Positions 26,401 to 37,566 of a stretch of DNA of 64,000 nucleotides are shown piece by piece (within the stretch, counting starts at the first letter, position 1; each line of letters begins with the position of its first letter). The position numbers and the translations under genes are program-made. This DNA is from Ectocarpus siliculosus. Its lineage: Eukaryota > Sar > Phaeophyceae > Ectocarpales > Ectocarpaceae. The stretch covers positions 3,019,471-3,083,470 of the forward strand of contig FN649742.1 of assembly GCA_000310025.1 (NCBI GenBank), given 5' to 3'. Under the pieces are notes generated by a model. The model searched no databases, had not been told where the DNA came from, and saw nothing but the letters and a program-made list of their open reading frames with translations.

Positions 26401-29400
26401 TTGAAAGCCTCGAAGTACGCGGACCGGTACTTGGAACCGTCTGAGTCGCCCCAGAAGCTAACCGGCATCGAAGGGAACGGTGTTCTGCGTGCGTTACATA
26501 CCGCCACATCCGGGATGGGAAGATGCGCGTCATTTACAGCAGACCCACCGCGGAATCACAGCACACCCAACATTTGGAAAGGGTGAAAGACGTGCAATAG
26601 CGGAGCCGATGGCCACGAAGAACACGTATTTTTGAACGTGTGTTGATGCGCCGGATTTCAAGATATTCGTGGGAGACAAACAAGCGGTGCGATCTACGAT
26701 TGACGATTGATATGATTGATATGACAAAAAAACTACCTTTGTAGCGTTCCCTGTACACATCGACCATCGTCCATGGAAAGGGTCCTCACCTACACACGAG
26801 CTCCCCCATCTCCCCCCTTGCTGCTTCCCTTGACGGAGGCTTCAGTGCCGCGGCTACTGCTCCTGGTGCTGTTGCTACCACAGGGTGGTCAACACGATCT
26901 CTGTCAACCTCGCCGCCGCTACCGCCGGGTTCACCGACCGCCTCCTGACTCCCGTCGCCGCCGTACGCACAGACATCCATGCCCAGTCCGAGGCACTGCA
27001 AGTGCCCGGCCCGGACCGGAAGGGTCGGGTTTCCGAGGGCGAAGCATCCCAGGATGTCCGTACCGCCCGAAATGGAGGCCAGGTGGACGTCACCTTTCAC
27101 GGCCTGGTCGACACACCGGTGTTGAGAGTTGGCGTTAGGGGGGGGCGGGGGGTGCTCATAGTCGTGCATGCCGTAGCCGTTTGACCATGGACCTCGCATC
27201 CCTACAAAGCAGGGACGGAGCACGCCGGGTTCTCACTGGACCAGGCACTCATACTTGGTGGCGCCGTGAGGTAGCCGGCGAGTCGCATGGAGGGTGCGCT
27301 GCATCCTGCTAAGGGTGTTCGGCATCTTGTGCTTACTTCCTTGCATACGGAGGACAGCGGCGAATGACTTAATTTATTTTCTGGTGCTTTCACTTCCAAA
27401 GACAGATATAAGCAGTGTGTAACTGCCTCGAGGGTGCTTGACCAATTTATCACAACGTGGTGCGATAATCCCCTTTGCGCGGGGTGAGGGTTCTCGACCC
27501 CGCACAACATCGACCACCATTATGGTTACCGCAAAAAAATAAACAAGGGCAGCAAAAAAAGCGGTAATCTGGTCGTCGAGCTCAGGAGGCGATCGGCTTG
27601 ATTCACAACGTCGTGGCCAAGCGACGAAAACCCAACCCCGAAGGCAAACACCGTGGGGGGCGGCTTGTTTTACAACGTCATTGCCAAGCGACGAAAACTC
27701 AACCACGATGGCAAACACCGGGGGGGGGGGGGGTACTCATAGTCGTGCATGCCGTAGTCGTTAGACCATTGACCTCGCATCCCTACAAAGCCGGGACGGA
27801 GCACGCCGGGTTCTCACCGGACCAGGCTCTCACATCACCAAGCGCGAAGCGCCGTGAGGTATTCGGCGAGTCGCATGAAGGGTGCGCTGCATCCTGCTAA
27901 GGGTGTTCGGCATCTTGTGCTTACTTCCTTGCGTACGGATGACAGCTGCCTGTGACTTAATTCATTTTCTGGTGCTTTCACTTCCAAAGGTAGTTGTAAG
28001 CACTGTGTACTGTGTAACTGCCTCGAGGATGCTTGACCATTTTAACACAACGTGGTGCGATCATTCCCGTTGCGCGGAGTGAGGGTTCTCGACCCCGCAC
28101 AACATGATTGTTCCGTTTTTTTGCGCATACACATCATGCACACGATCCCTTTGAATCAGCTTTTTTGTGCAAAACAAAAAGCGCACCCCAATACGGGCCA
28201 CTCTTCTCGCAAAAAAAACTATTAAAATCCGTATTTTTCGTGATTGAAGGTTTCGAAGCACGTTCACAAAGTCCCAACTTTACTCTACCAAGCTATTGAC
28301 CACACAACTCGTTTCTTGCGGTTTGAACACGTACGGAAGACAAGGAAGTCGGGAAAAGGTAAATATGTGCGTAAAGACAACCGGAACAACAAGCGAGAAC
28401 AACAACCCCCGCACCGCTTGTACGCTACGTGTGTATCACACCTGGTAAATCCACTGAAAGTGTTCCGGCAACAACGGAGAACCTGTCGACAGGATCGTGC
28501 GAAGCTTCTTGAGACCGTCGCTCCCGGATGCCGCGCAGTCAACCCCAGGAACAACGCCCTTTTGCTTGCACGCGCCGAAGTACCTTCGGCGGATGGCAAG
28601 GACGCCAAAGCGATGAAGAAGCCGGATTAAAAACGACATGGGCAAGGAAGAAAGACGGAAGTATTCCCTCTCGAGAAGAACAGGGCACACCCAAACTGAT
28701 ATTACCGGATAATTGTTGTGCGAGTCGAAACATGCCACGGCGCGGTATGCAAGACGTATCACAAAAAAACATACCATATGTTCCGTACATTGGCGTCTAG
28801 GCGCAACGACGAATGGGGCCATATCACCACATGGTCCGAAGCGTAGTGTTGAACATCCATACCGTCTGCTAACGATGGGTTGTGTTTAACACTCCGACGG
28901 ACAAAACCTCATGCCTGACACCTATCCAGAGTGACAACCATTAGACAGATACAAGAAGAGTGATCCGCATCCCATCACCCCCGCAATGAGTTAGCTGCGT
29001 GTAACGTCTTCAACCCCCCCCCTCCCCACCTCGCGTCTTGGTCTAAACCCTCTCGAAAATCGCTGCGAGTGAACGAAACAGTGTATCCGTCTTACTTTGG
29101 GCTAGCCCCCAGGTGAGTCACGCCTTCTTCGGCAGAAACCTTCCACAATGCCGCGAGGTCCGGGTGCCCGGGGCTCCCATCGAACGACACGAGCGAAGCC
29201 CCCTCGATTGACAGGACGGCGGCCGCCCAGTTCCACATCATCTGTGCATACACGAAGACGAGCGACGACGTCAACACAAAGGGAGCAATACATGCACTAT
29301 TTACCAGAGATATCACTAAATCAGAAAATTAATTAGAAACCTATTTACGTGATAGTATTATCTTGAAGTGTGAAAGCAGAACTGTAAGCGGCAAAACAGC

Positions 29401-32400
29401 TGCAGTACGTTGTAGCAGCATGGCAAACACGCTTGGAGCATGTCAAAGCTGCGGGCGCCAACTAGTGTTGCTCGGCGACGTTAGTGCAGCTGCCTGTGGT
29501 CGCGTCCGTTCGCTTTGATAAAAGCACACGTGATTTAGATTGTCGCTTCAATACCTCAAGCAGCTGGAAACCCTCATCCCGCGCGTAGAAGTGCGTGCTC
29601 AGATTGTTATATTTTGGAGCAGATGGTGCGACCTTCGCATTTTGGAAGTTGGGACAAGACAACAAGAGCCACACACCAAACCACCCAACTACAGTCGCCG
29701 CGCACGACGGCCGACATTCCGTCTGTAACGCCAAGCGAAGAACCAGGGGAGCGCTGCCAAAATAAACACAAACGAGAACGAGTGGTACTGCTGTACCTAT
29801 AACAAACCCAATGAGGTATACAGAAGATTGGAGTGAGTTCGTCAAAGCAGCGGACCCGCACCAAAGGGCAACAACTTCCGTCTCCTTACTCACCCAACCC
29901 AGCGTAGAGAAGAAAAGGAGTCGATCGCCGCGCTGGATGTCGCAGTGTAGCTCCAGTTCCTTCTTCTGTTGGAGAAGTGTGCCTGCCCGATAGAGAGCGT
30001 ACACCCCCGCGGGGGGACGAGCGCCGATGGATCGGGAATTTGTAGATCGGCCAGGTGACAAAAATAGCGGCGCTTTTTCGACCGGCGCGCGCTATCTACG
30101 ACGTCAACAGCGTCAGCTCGTTCCAAGCACCGGAATGAGTGCCGGATGGTCGTAAGCAGAGGGAGCGACGTGTGGGGGAAGGGAGAGAAGAAGGGGGGGA
30201 CAAAAACGGCCAAGCTGCCATACACACGCCCAGCAGCAGACAACCTCGTAGTTGCAAACACAGGCCGTGGAATTCAGGCGGCTAGGTTCGCCTCGGGAAG
30301 AACCAAACCGCACACGCACGAGCGATTGTTTTTGTGTGCCCATCTCGACAATTACGGCCGACACAAACAAACGACGCCAACCCGCTTACCCCCAGCCCCG
30401 TGTACCATGCACTTGGGCAGCCCAGTGGTACCCGACGAAAACATGATGAACACCGGGTGGTCGAACGCGGTGGGCTCAAACTCGATCTCGGTCGCACTGC
30501 CGCTGAGAAACTCTTCGAACGGCACGAGAGGCGCCGGGAGATCAGAGACGGACAGAGGGTCCGGATAGCTTCTGCTGTCACCGCCGACGTCGGCGCGGTT
30601 GACGCTGCCGCCTCCTTCGTCGCCCAAGGTGGTCCAGTACGGCACACCTACTCCCAAGGGAGGCCCTTGCTCAGTATCTGGAGCACGTGGGAAAAGGCAG
30701 CGGTCCTTCGCTGGTTGGTGGAGGGGTTCAACTGCTGCTGTCGTTCGGGTGGGTCCTACTACATTCTTGGTCTGGGAAGGCTGCAGCAGGTATCTATCTC
30801 TTGGTTGCGTGAGGCTACGGTTTATGGTGGGATATTCACAAGTCGTGTAGCAGACAAGCTGCTCTTCTTGATCAGGTCTGGTTGAGGCATAAGCGAGGTC
30901 AAGTTTCTTCTACTACTGTATGCTGTTCATGTATACATTGAATGAGCCATCTAGGGCAGTATGTTCGTCGGGAACTTGCGTTTCGCCTAAAACGTGGGCT
31001 AAGAGAAGTGGCGCCGATTCGACACGGCCGCGGCCTCCTACAAAGAGGGAAACGAGACGCCCCTAGGAGAAGGGGCAGACTCGTCGGCAACGAACGGAAA
31101 GCCACATCATGGCTCCCCAAGCAGTTCCGATTGTAGCAGACAAACACGATGCAAGTTGCGTACTAGAAGGCCCACGCACAGGCCGAACACTACGTGCACA
31201 CATTTCACTTTCTTCAAGACACGACAGGCAGACACACAATGCAAATAAACCTTTGTCGCCTTTGGACTCAAAACATGTGACACAGATACAGAACAAACGG
31301 CGAAAAGGGCACTGCATCACACCGGGCAGTCGCGACAGCACGTCCTTGGCCAGGCCCCGGCAGTCGTGCCACCGCCCGCCGTACAAGTAGCCGAGGCTGA
31401 AGAACACCAGCTTCGGCGAGATCTGACCTAGGCGGTCGGACACCCCGCCCACCCCGAAGTCTGGGGAACAGGAGCTTGGAGCCAAGTTGGGCGAAAAATG
31501 AAAACGAGAGAGAGAGCGGGGCGATCGGTTGGGAGGGGGTAAGGACAGCAAAGTTCTCACAAGGGACAATGTAGACAACAAGATGGCATGTTTTGGCAAG
31601 GTCGGGTGTGGGGAAAGCGGAGCCCTTCCCCACCCCTCCTCGCACCCGCCCACCCGTGGCACACGTGGACCCGACGTTGTTGTTAAGCGTGAGGTGAGGC
31701 CCCTCGAACAAGAGACAAACACACCCGATGCAGGCATGTGCGCACGCACGCACGCGCACACTCACACACGCACGAACACGCCTGGCTTGGCGAGGCAACA
31801 ACCAGCGAACGACACGAATCAGCGTGGATGGGACGGCAGTCATACGCGGAAAACTGGCCGACAAAACAAGATATGATCGTCCACACGCTTCTCGAACAGG
31901 AACAAGTGCTTAGCGTCGACCTCACCTCCACACAGCTCCAATCGCCGTCACCCCCAGCATGCATACCAGAGCTTCCTGGGAGTTGACTAGCACACCCGCC
32001 ACCCTGTCTCCTTTGCGAACACCGGCCGACCGCAATGCCCGCGCGCATCTGCCGAGTGGAAAAATGCGAGAGAACAGGGAGAGAGAGAGAGAGCATGAAG
32101 AGTCGAACAATGGAAGAACAGAGTGTGTTCCCGCATCATGACAACTTCGCGTGAAGTACACACAGTGCTTGCTCGGCTCACCTCGCCACCAACACATGAA
32201 GCTCCTTGCCGGTGAGCCTTCTCGACGCCAGTTCGGCTGACTCCGAAACGGACACGATGACCTGTTGCCGAAATAACGATAGACATCGAGGGCGTGCGAT
32301 AAGGCTGGCATCTGACGGGGTGCACGAGACCCATGGGCGGGCTCCCGCCAGCAAGTGGGATTTTTCGGGTGAAAGGGGCGTGCCAAAATGAATCGCCGAG

Positions 32401-35218
32401 GTCAAACAAGCCGTTGAACTCGATCGTCGTTGCTGGTGTCTTCAAAAACTTAATTTTTTCTGACCCCCCAGCCTTCTTCTTGCTGTCTGATTTTTGAGGT
32501 TAGAAGCTAGCTCGAAAAAGGTAGAACGCATACAAAAAAAACAAAGGAGTTCCACCATTCGCGAAGAAAGGAAAGCTCTAAAACATATCACAACAATTGG
32601 CGAAAGAGAAAGTCGCACCACTATAAGTGACACCCATTGTTCCATGTGAAAGCTGGGTCGCAAAGATGATAGGTTACACCAGCAGCTACACAGGTCGTTT
32701 CCTGCGGAACTTTCACGAAAACATGAGGAGCGGGGCCAAAACCTTCAGCTGGGAATAGACCAAACTTCTTGAGGATCATAACTTGGACGAAATACATCTC
32801 CAAACTCTTGAACATCATGAACAAAGTGCAGAATCCAGCTGCTAGCTCCTACAGTAATGACAAGGATATTGTTGATTGGAGATGCCAGATGTGTTGCGTC
32901 CCAGAACTGGGATGCACGAGGAGGGAGTCGCACCCGATGCCAATGGCGATCATGTCCGAAGGCACTACGCCACCAATCACCACAATCAGAGAACAATACC
33001 TGTGAGGTCATTGTGTTGGAGCGCGGGACGCTATAAAACTAACACCAAACCGACACGACGGACACACCTCATCATCTGTCGGGAGCGGCATTAGGTTGTG
33101 CGCGAAGTTAAGCTTGGCACCCTCGAACCACAGAGCATCCGTCATCGCACCACCCCGCTCCTGACCCCGATCTCGCACTCCCCTTTGTCCCATTTCCGTT
33201 CCCCCCACGCCCGGCTTCGGAGAAGGACGAGGAGGAGTGTACGCGGATCCGATCCCGCGGTCGAGCCATTTTATGCCGCAGAAATCTGACACCGTCTGCC
33301 AAAACTCCCCCACCTCGGAAACGGACCATCGGTGGAGGTCAGGCCAGCTAATTTGGTGAATCGGCACGTTGCGGAACGGGGATAGAGAGCACAGGACAAC
33401 GGAAATCGGGGGGTTAAGTTCCCACTAAGCGTACAGAGTATGTTTTTCCGGAAAAACGGCGTTTGGTCCATTACTTTCGATATCACAATTGACGGCTGAT
33501 AAAGGCTGCAACCCAACACAATTCAGAACACTCATGCAGTTCGTCCTGGTTAGCGCCAAGCCGAGATACAGCCGATCACACCGACCACCGGACGATCCCC
33601 CATGCCCCTGCACGCGGATCGCGAGATATCCGTCCAGGCACACCATGGGTTGAGGATGACACACTTATGTGCCGCAGTCGTCGAGAGGACAACCCCGAAC
33701 CGAGATAAAGGTCTTGTCTGTGTTTCTTGCCTGCGAAATCATGATAACGTGCCTTTGTTTGTAAAGTACCACTCGATGAGAATGGAGCAAACCATCTACA
33801 CACACCGCTGCGAGGCTTGGGGCAACGAGCTGGAATTTGTCAGCCTGCCGTTTCGGTCAAGCCTTTGTTAGTCTACACCACCAACCGGTGTACACCGGTG
33901 CTCGTCGCATGTTGCCACCAGTTGCCACCAGCAACCTCTACATCTGGTGCCGCTTCCAGATGTGAATAATTTAATTCGCACGGCGAAATTCGTGTGGTGC
34001 ACAGCGGACAGTAGACATCCATCTCATGCATCTTAAGCTACTGCTGTAGTTCGTGAGAGAGGTCACACGAACGCCCTCTTGGTCCTGAGACCGGTCTAAA
34101 AGTGCCTGTGGAACGTGACCAAAGGTCGTGTAGGTGTGTGGGACATATCCGCCCAGCCAATCAGGTGTCGGGTGTGAGCAATCGCTCTGTAAAGCTACTT
34201 TAAGGTTCAGTTCGCTTCGCTCGCTCTGGTGGTGGCAATAACCGGTCGAACGGGGAGGAGCAGGGCAGAACAACGCCGATGCCCATCAATTTTTCTACTG
34301 GCTTTTATCGGAACTGGCTGAGGGTTCAACGATGCACAGGATGCTGGAGCATTTTGACGATGGCACTTGTGCTATCGTGGCAGGTAACGATGTTCTTCAG
34401 AGTAAGATGCAAAGACGCAGGACCCACGCGGACGGACTCGTTCAAAGTGTTGGAAGAACCGATCCTTAGAAGCGTTCCGAGAAAACACAGATATTCTACT
34501 TGAATATATGTCCCTTGCTGGCGTGAGCGGGCGGACGGACCACGTGTGGCACCCCCCATGCTCACTCTCTTTCTGGGCCCTCTCTCTGCGCGAAAAGATC
34601 AACGGAGAAAACTTGCCCGCCCTCCGTAGCCGGCTACAAGCTACGCACCTTACCCGGAGCTCGGAACCCTTCTTCTATCATAGCAGATCCAATAATATGA
34701 TTTGGTGCACGTACCGGTTCAGATGCACGAGAAAGATATCTATATCCTGGCGCAGGGTACAACATGTCAACAAGATGAGATTAAACGCGCCCTGGCGGTT
34801 GATATCCATAAGTACTGCGGCAAGTACCATCCGTAGGTTGGCGTCTAACGAAATGGAGAAAAAAAGATTGACTGCTACCAGCTGGGGACGGGCAAGTTCA
34901 AGGAGGGCTGTCTGTCTTCCTGTTGTGGCATGGCTTGCCGCACAACCAAAGTATGCTGATTATATCCTGCGACCCAATTACTGGACTAGACTATATCTTA
35001 TTTACCCCGTCGTCCCCGTCTTCACCCGACCTTCTAAGGTCTCGTCCGCTCCGCTCGCCCGCCAGCCTAGCGAACGCATCCATGCGGCTGTCCCTGATCC
35101 GCTGTTGAGAGGGAGACCACATCACTTGACCGACATCAACTTGACGTTGTGATGTGGTGGTTGTCTTTGATCCTCGCCGTATGTCTATTCGAGCGAAGGA
35201 AGACCTGTTCTGAAGCAT
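23401..35218 (-). CDS. AACS: Acetoacetyl-CoA synthetase (complete, 16 exons, about 777 aa)
   Basis: Exons on the minus strand, in order: 35218-35031, 33347-33068, 32261-32182, 32048-31926, 31474-31323, 30647-30390, 29982-29894, 29241-29096, 28583-28442, 27103-26923, 26820-26790, 26484-26364, 25906-25811, 25414-25268, 24334-24197, 23562-23401. All phases close. The enzyme activates acetoacetate with ATP and CoA to acetoacetyl-CoA. Diagnostic sites: VMWSPS near the N-terminus, the AMP-binding loop SSGTTGLPK (about residues 345-353), MMWNW (391-395), SISGGTDI (496-503), [24 protein letters not shown] (608-622) and the C-terminal SGKKVEVAVTK (721-731). Human AACS is 672 aa. The extra length is an N-terminal extension and a Pro/Gly/Arg insert of about 35 residues in exon 2. 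The start is uncertain: ATG 35218 is chosen, but ATG 35239 or an upstream exon is possible. Exon 11 is only 31 nt. No membrane segment or clear targeting signal was seen. Confidence 0.92.
24555..24638. repeat. Tandem repeat, two 42-bp units
   Basis: Two adjacent units start ACTTTCACCGTCTCGTCACT and end GCGCTGGCG, at 24555-24596 and 24597-24638, with one mismatch. They lie in the AACS intron between exons 14 and 15. Recent tandem duplication. Confidence 0.75.
27140..27508 (-). mobile_element. Short non-autonomous retroelement, copy 1, C-run 3' end
   Basis: Read on the minus strand, the element begins near 27508 with TGTTGTGCGGGGTCGAGAAC and ends in a C-rich run at about 27140-27156. It is about 85% similar to the next copy at 27720-28105. 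Its last 90 bases (GTGCTCCGTCCC ... GGTCCATGG-CAAACGGCTACGGCATGCA) resemble the end of the LINE at 55800. It lies in the AACS intron between exons 9 and 10, just upstream of exon 10. No gene of its own. SINE-like, inferred. Confidence 0.6.
27604..27727. repeat. Tandem repeat, two diverged 67-bp units
   Basis: Units starting ACAACGTCGTGGCCAAGCGA (27605) and ACAACGTCATTGCCAAGCGA (27672) each contain GGCAAACACCG followed by a G-run. The second unit runs into the G-run that ends the neighbouring retroelement copy. Confidence 0.6.
27720..28105 (-). mobile_element. Short non-autonomous retroelement, copy 2, C-run 3' end
   Basis: Second copy of the element at 27140-27508, same orientation and same intron. 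On the minus strand it starts near 28105 and ends in an uninterrupted C-run (plus-strand G-run 27720-27732). Between the two copies lies only about 210 bp. The copies differ by scattered substitutions and small indels, so they inserted or duplicated some time ago. Confidence 0.62.
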
Positions 35219-36199
35219 GGACGAAACAGATCGCCTCATAGTTTCTCCAGAAGTGAAGGCAGGAGAGAGACAGACAGAGACAGACAGAGAGACAGGCAGA
35301 CAGACACGCGCCTTGGGACAAGGGAGTCGGCCCAGGGGATCCGCAGATAGGGAAGAACCATTGTTCCGTTGGTGGGTGGGGGGGGCAGGGGAACATGTCA
35401 AGATCCATCATGCATGACAGCTGACATGCTGATACATGATTTTAAAAGACTCGAAATAAGTCCAGTACCCAGCCGGTTTCCCTCCACTCACTGAAAAGAC
35501 TCCACCACATCCCGTTCGACTGTGGGTATATCTCGAATGGGTAGTCTTTCTGTGTGTGTTTTTATTGTTCCTTAATGATGGCGCCACCGTAGATTCTCCG
35601 CGAACGCGGTTGCATACTGCACACAAGAGGCCTGGGTGAACATGGATAAATATCAGGGATGTTTGGTCTGGGTCGATCCTCTCCAAAAGTGTGAATACTA
35701 TGAACTTGGCTTGTGATCTTGTCATCTGTCTCAATCCAAGATATGCATGCATAGAAATGCAAATGAACAACGATCCGGCTTTCGGAGTCCCGACTTGAAC
35801 ACCAGTTCCAGCGTGGAAAACGTCATGGAGGAGTGGTATGGGCGTTGGCACGAAGATTTGGTGCTGGGGCCGCGTTTTCGAAGGTTGTAGGTGCGCGGTC
35901 CGAAAAGCCCGCACATCTGGGTCCAAACTACAACATGGCAGTATGTACACTGATGATGCTGAACCCGCCGCGTCACAGACCAATCCGGCCCGTCGCTGTA
36001 GTACGTGATACGCTCTGGAGACTTTCCTTTTGCACCGCAGCGTTGGATCGCCCGCCGACTCCATCAAGTTCCATCCCGATGACGACGCCGTCGGCCGTGT
36101 AGCCTGGCTGCCTGTAGACACACTGGCCTCGAGGACTTCAAGCTCAAGCCACTCCAGAAAACGCAGTCGCCCAACTGGTGGACCGTCGTTACACTGCCA
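35219..36199. other. Intergenic upstream of AACS
   Basis: Contains the presumed AACS promoter. Simple repeats of the GACA type at 35270-35305 and a G-run near 35380 are seen. A minus-strand open frame of 264 codons at 35408-36202 has no recognisable product or splice support and is not called a gene. Confidence 0.35.
35513..35577. repeat. Dispersed repeat, copy A
   Basis: The run GTTCGACTGTGGGTATATCTCGAATGGGTAGTCTTTCTGTGTGTG type sequence here recurs at 60616-60680 with an insertion of four bases and a few changes. Non-coding; origin unknown. Confidence 0.55.
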
Positions 36200-36712
36200 C
36201 ATTGCAGACCTTCCAGAAGCAGAGTGCCGTGCAGCTGGAGGCCTCCCTGCGTCGTGCCACGTCTTTGTCTGACTCCCCTGCTAACGGGTCCCGGGACTCC
36301 TCTCGCTCTGGGTTTCACAGGTTCCGCTCGTGGGACAACCCAGCGTCAAGGCCGCGCGGAATCACAGCTGATCCTGAAGAACATGGTGGTCAAGGGCTGC
36401 TCTTCCTTGGCCCGGCATCAAGGCCACGGTCACTTCGATCGGAGTTATGGCGACCTTGGTGCCGGGCCGAGGAAGAGCGGCCCCGTGGTTTCTCTTCGTT
36501 GAGAACGTCCTGACGATCATTTTCTTCAGGATCAGGATCGAAGAGAGCAGCTGTGACTGGAAGCCAGCAGAACCTGTGTTCAACCCGGAGCGAGAGGACT
36601 CTCCGGACACCTGCACTACACTACGCACGCCCACGATCACATTCTTCACGATACGGTTTGGGCTCCTCCTCAGGTTTTGAACAACGTGGACCGCCTCGTT
36701 CATCGCGAAATC
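36200..36712. repeat. Imperfect large inverted repeat of coding-like sequence
   Basis: Sequence from about 36230 to 36442 and the reverse complement of about 36455-36700 share blocks such as CTGATCCTGAAGAA (36368 and 36536 reversed), CTTCCTTGGCCCGGCA and TCCTCTCGCTC. Each arm has a Leu/Val-rich reading frame read towards the centre, with no recognisable domain. It may be two inverted copies of a decayed gene fragment or element. Confidence 0.5.
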
Positions 36713-37566
36713 AACATCTGTACTTCTATAAGGTTGAAGAACATACACCGCGCAAATGACATGCTGTTGGCGCTGATGTTTCACGGGCGGGTGTCTTGGG
36801 TGTACAGTAGTTTGTTTGTTGTGTCCCTGTAAGGTGGTTTCTGCGTTTCTCGACCATATTTTGGACAAGGTCAGAGTCTGTTGCCTTACTGCTGTGCGAC
36901 CAAGACATTTTTCCCAATTAGTCCCCGACGGCCCTGGCCGCAGGCGAGGAGGCGGAGGCTGCTGGAGAAGCCATGCGTCCCATGAACAGCAGCCGGCTCG
37001 GTTGCTGGGCGGGCGGCGACGGATGACTACGGCGAATGCGGGCGCTGGCGGACGTGGGCAATGGAGATACGTTGAAAAGACGACTCGCGTCCGCGGGGAG
37101 ACTGGGGCACACCCCCGCTGGGGGGATCCTACGTTTCGGAGAGGTGATGCGAGGCAGAACGTCAGAAGTGCTTGCACTACGATGCCCGCTGGGTCAGTAC
37201 TGACGTTGTTGGCTGAACAAGCCTCGTGAACGCAAGAGAAAGAAAACACCACGTGCTATCTAATAATGATACACCAAACTCACAACTAAGTCTATGAAAG
37301 TATATACTAGAATCCCGACACTACATAGAATCCGGACACTGCTTGTTCTGCCGCAAAGCCCATGGAGACAACCAATTTGATAACGCACGCCAAGGGTAGC
37401 GTCGTGCATCCAGTCATCCGGGCCTCCATCAAACACAAGGTCGCCCGCGTAAAATCGGGAACCTCAAATCAAAAAGCTCCCGTCCCAAGGCCACTTGCCC
37501 CTGCATGTGTACTTGTATCCGAAACGAGGAACTCCGTTGTAGCTGCATGCACCTCTCCATCTGACT
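36713..37566. other. Intergenic, nothing recognised
   Basis: Long minus-strand open frame sequence up to 37252 is continuous with the inverted repeat on its left and has no splice or domain support. The 37250-37350 part is A/T-rich. It holds the 3' untranslated region of the gene ending at 37567. Confidence 0.35.

Noticed and set aside
35408-36202. Minus-strand open frame of 264 codons
   Set aside because: No recognisable domain, no splice-site support, upstream of AACS in a repeat-bearing stretch.
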